A stretch of 64,000 nt of DNA from Mycobacteriaceae bacterium (lineage in GTDB: Bacteria; Actinomycetota; Actinomycetes; Mycobacteriales; Mycobacteriaceae), in the NCBI GenBank assembly GCA_028726465.1, contig JAQYQB010000012.1, forward strand, positions 124,001-188,000. Reading direction: 5' to 3'. The stretch's first letter is position 1; every line of letters starts with the position of its first letter. This document shows, piece after piece, positions 61,295 to 64,000 of this stretch. The position numbers and the translations under genes are program-made. A model generated the notes under the pieces. That model searched no databases, was not told the origin of the DNA, and was given only the letters and a program-made list of their open reading frames with translations.

Positions 61295-62875
61295 TTGAGC
61301 ACCCAGAACGCACTGTTTGATCCTTCTACGACGGAGCTCCTCTCCGGCGTCCACACGGGCGACGGTCCGAAGTCCCTATTCATCGATGGCCAGTGGGAGG
61401 CCGCTGCTGAGGGCGGCACCCGCACCATCACCTGCCCGGCCGACGGCACCGTCGTCGCCGAGGTCTCCGAAGCCACCGACGAGGACACGATCCGCGCTAT
61501 CAAAGTCGCCCGCCGCACCTTCGATGCCGGCACCTGGTCCTCCGTCCCGGCCATCGAGCGCGGCAAGCTGCTGCTGCGCGTGGCCCAGGCCATCCGCGAC
61601 AACCAGGAGCTTTTCGCCAAGGCGGAATCCGCCGACACCGGCAAGCGCCTGGAAGAGTCCATGGGCGACATGGAAGACATCGCCGGCGCTTTCGATTACT
61701 TCGGCACCCTGGCTTCCCACCAGGCCGGCCGCGTGGTCGACCCGGCGGACCCGAACGTGCGCTCCCGTATCGACGCCGAGCCGGTCGGCGTCTGCGGCCT
61801 GATCACCCCGTGGAACTACCCGCTGCTGCAGGTGTCCTGGAAGGTTGCCCCGGCCATCGCTGCTGGTAACACCTTCGTCCTCAAGCAGGCGGAGCTGACC
61901 CCGCACACCGCCATGCTGCTCATGGCCGTGCTGCGCGATGCCGGCCTGCCGGACGGTGTGGCCAACCTGATCACCGGCGCCGGCGCCAACTGCGGTAACC
62001 CGCTGTCCCAGCACCCGGACGTGGACATGGTCTCCTTCACCGGCGGCCTGGTCACCGGCAAGCTGATCGCCAAGAACGCCGCGGAGACCGTCAAGCGCAC
62101 CGCGCTGGAGCTAGGTGGCAAGAACCCGAACGTCGTCTTCGCCGACGCGGACTTCGACGCCGCCGTGGACAACGCCCTCAACGCCGCGTTCTTCCACTCC
62201 GGCCAGGTCTGCTCCGCAGGCTCCCGCCTGATCGTGGAGGAATCCATCCACGACAAGTTCATCGAGGCCCTGGTCGAGCGCACCAACAACATCAAGATCG
62301 GCGGCCCGACGGACGACAAGGCCGAGACCGGCCCGCTGATCTCCGCCGAGCACCGCGAGAAGATCGCCGAGTACGTGGACCGCGCCCGCGAGCAGGGCGC
62401 CTCCATCCTCACCGGCGGCCGCGCGGCCACCAGCGAGGACACCAACGGCCAGCACGGCACCGGCAACACGGACCTGGGCGCCGGCATCTACTACCTGCCG
62501 ACCATCATCGATGACACCACCCGGGAGATGGACTGCGTCCACGACGAGGCCTTCGGCCCGACCGTGACGGTGGAGACCTTCACCACGCAGGAGGAGGCCA
62601 TCGAGATCGCCAACGACACCGAGTACGGCTTGGCCGGCGCGGTGTGGACCACGGATGCGGGCAAGGCCGAGCAGGTCGCCCGCGGCCTGCGCCACGGCAC
62701 CATCTGGATCAACGACTTCCACCCGTACCTGCCGCAGGCCGAGTGGGGCGGCTACAAGCAGTCCGGCAACGGCCGCGAGCTGGGCCCGACGGGTCTGGAA
62801 GAGTACCAGGAGCACAAGCACGTCTACCAGAACCTGACCCCGGCCGTTTCCGGCCAGTTCGGTCTGCAGAAGTAG
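61295..62875 (+). CDS. betB: Betaine-aldehyde dehydrogenase
   Basis: A 526-residue NAD(P)-dependent aldehyde dehydrogenase that converts betaine aldehyde to glycine betaine. Conserved are TPWNYPLLQVSWKVAPAIAA, the catalytic Glu in LELGGKNPNVVF and the catalytic Cys in FFHSGQVCSAGSRLIVEES. Near the C terminus are EAFGPTVTVE and GRELGPTGLEEY. The start is TTG at 61295 with AAAGGA 7 nt upstream; an ATG 14 codons earlier has no such site. It lies 92 nt downstream of betT in the same direction. Confidence 0.9.
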   Translation: MSTQNALFDPSTTELLSGVHTGDGPKSLFIDGQWEAAAEGGTRTITCPADGTVVAEVSEATDEDTIRAIKVARRTFDAGTWSSVPAIERGKLLLRVAQAIRDNQELFAKAESADTGKRLEESMGDMEDIAGAFDYFGTLASHQAGRVVDPADPNVRSRIDAEPVGVCGLITPWNYPLLQVSWKVAPAIAAGNTFVLKQAELTPHTAMLLMAVLRDAGLPDGVANLITGAGANCGNPLSQHPDVDMVSFTGGLVTGKLIAKNAAETVKRTALELGGKNPNVVFADADFDAAVDNALNAAFFHSGQVCSAGSRLIVEESIHDKFIEALVERTNNIKIGGPTDDKAETGPLISAEHREKIAEYVDRAREQGASILTGGRAATSEDTNGQHGTGNTDLGAGIYYLPTIIDDTTREMDCVHDEAFGPTVTVETFTTQEEAIEIANDTEYGLAGAVWTTDAGKAEQVARGLRHGTIWINDFHPYLPQAEWGGYKQSGNGRELGPTGLEEYQEHKHVYQNLTPAVSGQFGLQK

Positions 62876-62886
62876 GCTCTTAGCTC

Positions 62887-63612
62887 CTAGCTCTGGGTGC
62901 GCGGCTTGACCGTCATCACGTCGATGTTGACGTGGGCGGGCAGGGACGCCACCCAGCGCACCGCCTCCGCGATGTCCTCGGCGGCGAGGTTGAGCTGGCC
63001 GTCGTAGACCTTAGCGGCGCGCTCTTCGTCGCCGCTGAAGCGGACGAGCGAGAAATCGGTGGCCACGCGGCCCGGGTCGATCTCCGTGGTGCGGATGTTG
63101 TGGTTTTCCAGCCGCAGCGCCCGGGAGATCACCCGCACGCCGTGCTTGGCGCTGTTGTAGCCGGAGCCGCCTTCGTAGACGCCCCAGCCGGCCACCGAAC
63201 CCATGTTGATGACAAGCCCCGAGTTATCCGGGGCTTGTTCTAGTTTCGGCACCAGCGCCTGCAGCATGCGTACCGTGCCCAGCACGTTCACGTCATACAT
63301 CCACTGCCAGTCCCCGATCTTGGTGTCGACTAGTGGCTCCAGGCCCTTGGCGCCGCCGGCGTTGTTGACCAACAGGTCCACCCGGTCCACCTGCGCGGCG
63401 AGCGCGTCCACGGACTCCTGGCTGGCGACGTCCAGCTCGATGGCGGTGCCGTCGATTTCTTCCGCGAGGGCGTCCAGCCGGTCCTTGCGCCGCGCCGCCA
63501 CGATCACGTGCCAGCCGTCGGCTGCCAGCGCCCGCGCGCTCGCGGCGCCAATCCCGGAGGAGGCACCCGTCACGATTGCTACTTTCTTGTTACCCGCGTC
63601 ATGATTAGTCAT
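62887..63612 (-). CDS. Short-chain dehydrogenase/reductase
   Basis: A 241-residue SDR: TGASSGIGAASARAL, LLVNNAGGAKGL, catalytic Ser in NMGSVAGWG and Tyr-Lys in YNSAKHGVRV. The C-terminal pattern (ENHNIRTTEIDPGRVATDFS) resembles YdfG/serine 3-dehydrogenase-type enzymes. The start at 63612 is behind TACACT on the minus strand (leaderless). It converges with betB and is divergent from the frameshifted membrane-protein gene. The substrate is not predictable. Confidence 0.85.
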   Translation of the reverse strand: MTNHDAGNKKVAIVTGASSGIGAASARALAADGWHVIVAARRKDRLDALAEEIDGTAIELDVASQESVDALAAQVDRVDLLVNNAGGAKGLEPLVDTKIGDWQWMYDVNVLGTVRMLQALVPKLEQAPDNSGLVINMGSVAGWGVYEGGSGYNSAKHGVRVISRALRLENHNIRTTEIDPGRVATDFSLVRFSGDEERAAKVYDGQLNLAAEDIAEAVRWVASLPAHVNIDVMTVKPRTQS

Positions 63613-63648
63613 GCCCCGCAGTGTAACAAAACCCTTGTTTTCTAGTAC

Positions 63649-63677
63649 GGAAAGTGTCATACTTTCCACTGTGGAAA
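63649..63677. promoter_or_regulatory. Two overlapping palindromes at a divergent promoter
   Basis: GGAAAGT-GTCAT-ACTTTCC (63649-63667) and TTTCCAC-T-GTGGAAA (63663-63677) are both perfect and share five bases. The second covers the GTG start at 63671; CATACT (63658-63663) fits a -10 box for that gene. This looks like an operator. Confidence 0.5.
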
Positions 63678-64000
63678 ACAATGAGAAGAAGCAGGCCACC
63701 GAGGCTCTGTCCTTTAACGAATCCCTCGCAAAGAAAAAGAACGCCCTGTTCCCACCCTGGGTCGCTTTTGCCTGGCGTTGACCTACCTGGCGGCCTTCGT
63801 GCTCATGGCGTTTCGGCCCCGCCATTGGTGGGCGCTCCTCATCGTCGTTGCCGTTATACTCGTCGCCGCCTTCCTCCTGCCCCGGCGCTACCCGCGGGTG
63901 CGCCAGTCTTACCGCCAAGATCCCTTCGCCGCACCCTCCGCGGACAAGCGCTACGGGCTGGGGCTTTTCTGCCTCTATTGGCCGATGTCCGCCTTCATCT
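63671..64000 (+). pseudogene. Frameshifted membrane-protein gene, 3' end outside window
   Basis: From GTG 63671 the frame reads VENNEKKQATEALSFNESLA and on to PPWVAFAW, then meets TGA at 63779. From 63778 another frame continues with a hydrophobic segment LTYLAAFVLMAF, a second helix WWALLIVVAVILVAAFLL and a hydrophilic stretch to the window end. One extra G in the TGGCG at about 63773-63776 would join both into one protein with a natural first helix. It is either a recent -1 frameshift or a sequencing error. Function unknown. Confidence 0.6.

Noticed and set aside
1..64000. CRISPR array, toxin-antitoxin or defence system, rRNA genes
   Set aside because: No regularly spaced repeats, no recognisable defence gene pairs and no rRNA were seen while reading both strands.

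Overview
The window is one continuous stretch of a high-GC Gram-positive chromosome. Several genes point to the mycolic-acid-containing actinobacteria and specifically to Corynebacterium. These are the arabinogalactan cell-wall locus (Wzm/Wzt-type exporter, GlfT1, GtrA proteins, DprE1, DprE2, AftA), a single Emb arabinosyltransferase where mycobacteria have three, an MMPL lipid exporter, and many ATG/GTG starts lying about 7 nt behind a TANNNT box (leaderless transcripts). The species cannot be fixed from the sequence alone.

Layout. 1-5.9 kb: a YhhQ-type queuosine-precursor transporter (5' cut), a PF09818 ATPase, a tRNA-guanine transglycosylase with an altered active site, and an MMPL transporter that overlaps it. 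6-10.2 kb: tRNA-Ser(CGA), CsbD, TadA and its partner protein, TyrA, a DUF1990 protein and acetoin reductase ButA. 10.2-18.35 kb: an acquired segment bounded by pieces of an IS481-type element, holding a truncated trkH, a YhgE/Pip membrane protein pair, a Nudix hydrolase, a TetR-DoxX operon and a frameshifted transposase. It ends against an intact tRNA-Arg(ACG). 18.5-24.6 kb: dicarboxylate transporter, MgtE, a Nudix-LOG fusion, a DHA2 efflux pump and tRNA-Ser(GCT). 24.8-28.1 kb: a 2-keto acid decarboxylase/aromatic aminotransferase operon and a small membrane protein. 28.1-31.8 kb: molybdenum cofactor genes moaD, moeA, mog, moaE and moeB. 31.9-48.3 kb: tRNA-Ser(TGA), then the cell-wall arabinan/galactan locus. 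48.3-56.8 kb: mostly single small genes (lipoprotein, esterase, M13 protease, SMR pair, alkyltransferase-like protein, VOC, S4, YbjQ, two LysE exporters). 56.9-62.9 kb: choline uptake and oxidation to glycine betaine (BetA, BetT, BetB). 62.9-64 kb: an SDR and a frameshifted membrane-protein gene cut by the window end.

The main functional blocks act as follows. Galactan made on a lipid carrier (GlfT1) is exported by the ABC pair. DprE1/DprE2 make the decaprenyl-phospho-arabinose that AftA and Emb polymerise onto it. Choline enters through BetT and is oxidised by BetA and BetB. Aromatic amino acids can be transaminated and decarboxylated by the aminotransferase/decarboxylase pair.

The most unusual observations are three. 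First, an IS481-like element has its left end at exactly the same position in two different tRNA genes, each time next to a 13-bp piece of the tRNA 3' end. Second, the transglycosylase has lost all three zinc cysteines and has changed pocket residues beside a precursor transporter. Third, an undescribed imperfect palindromic repeat of about 84 bp occurs at two distant intergenic sites.
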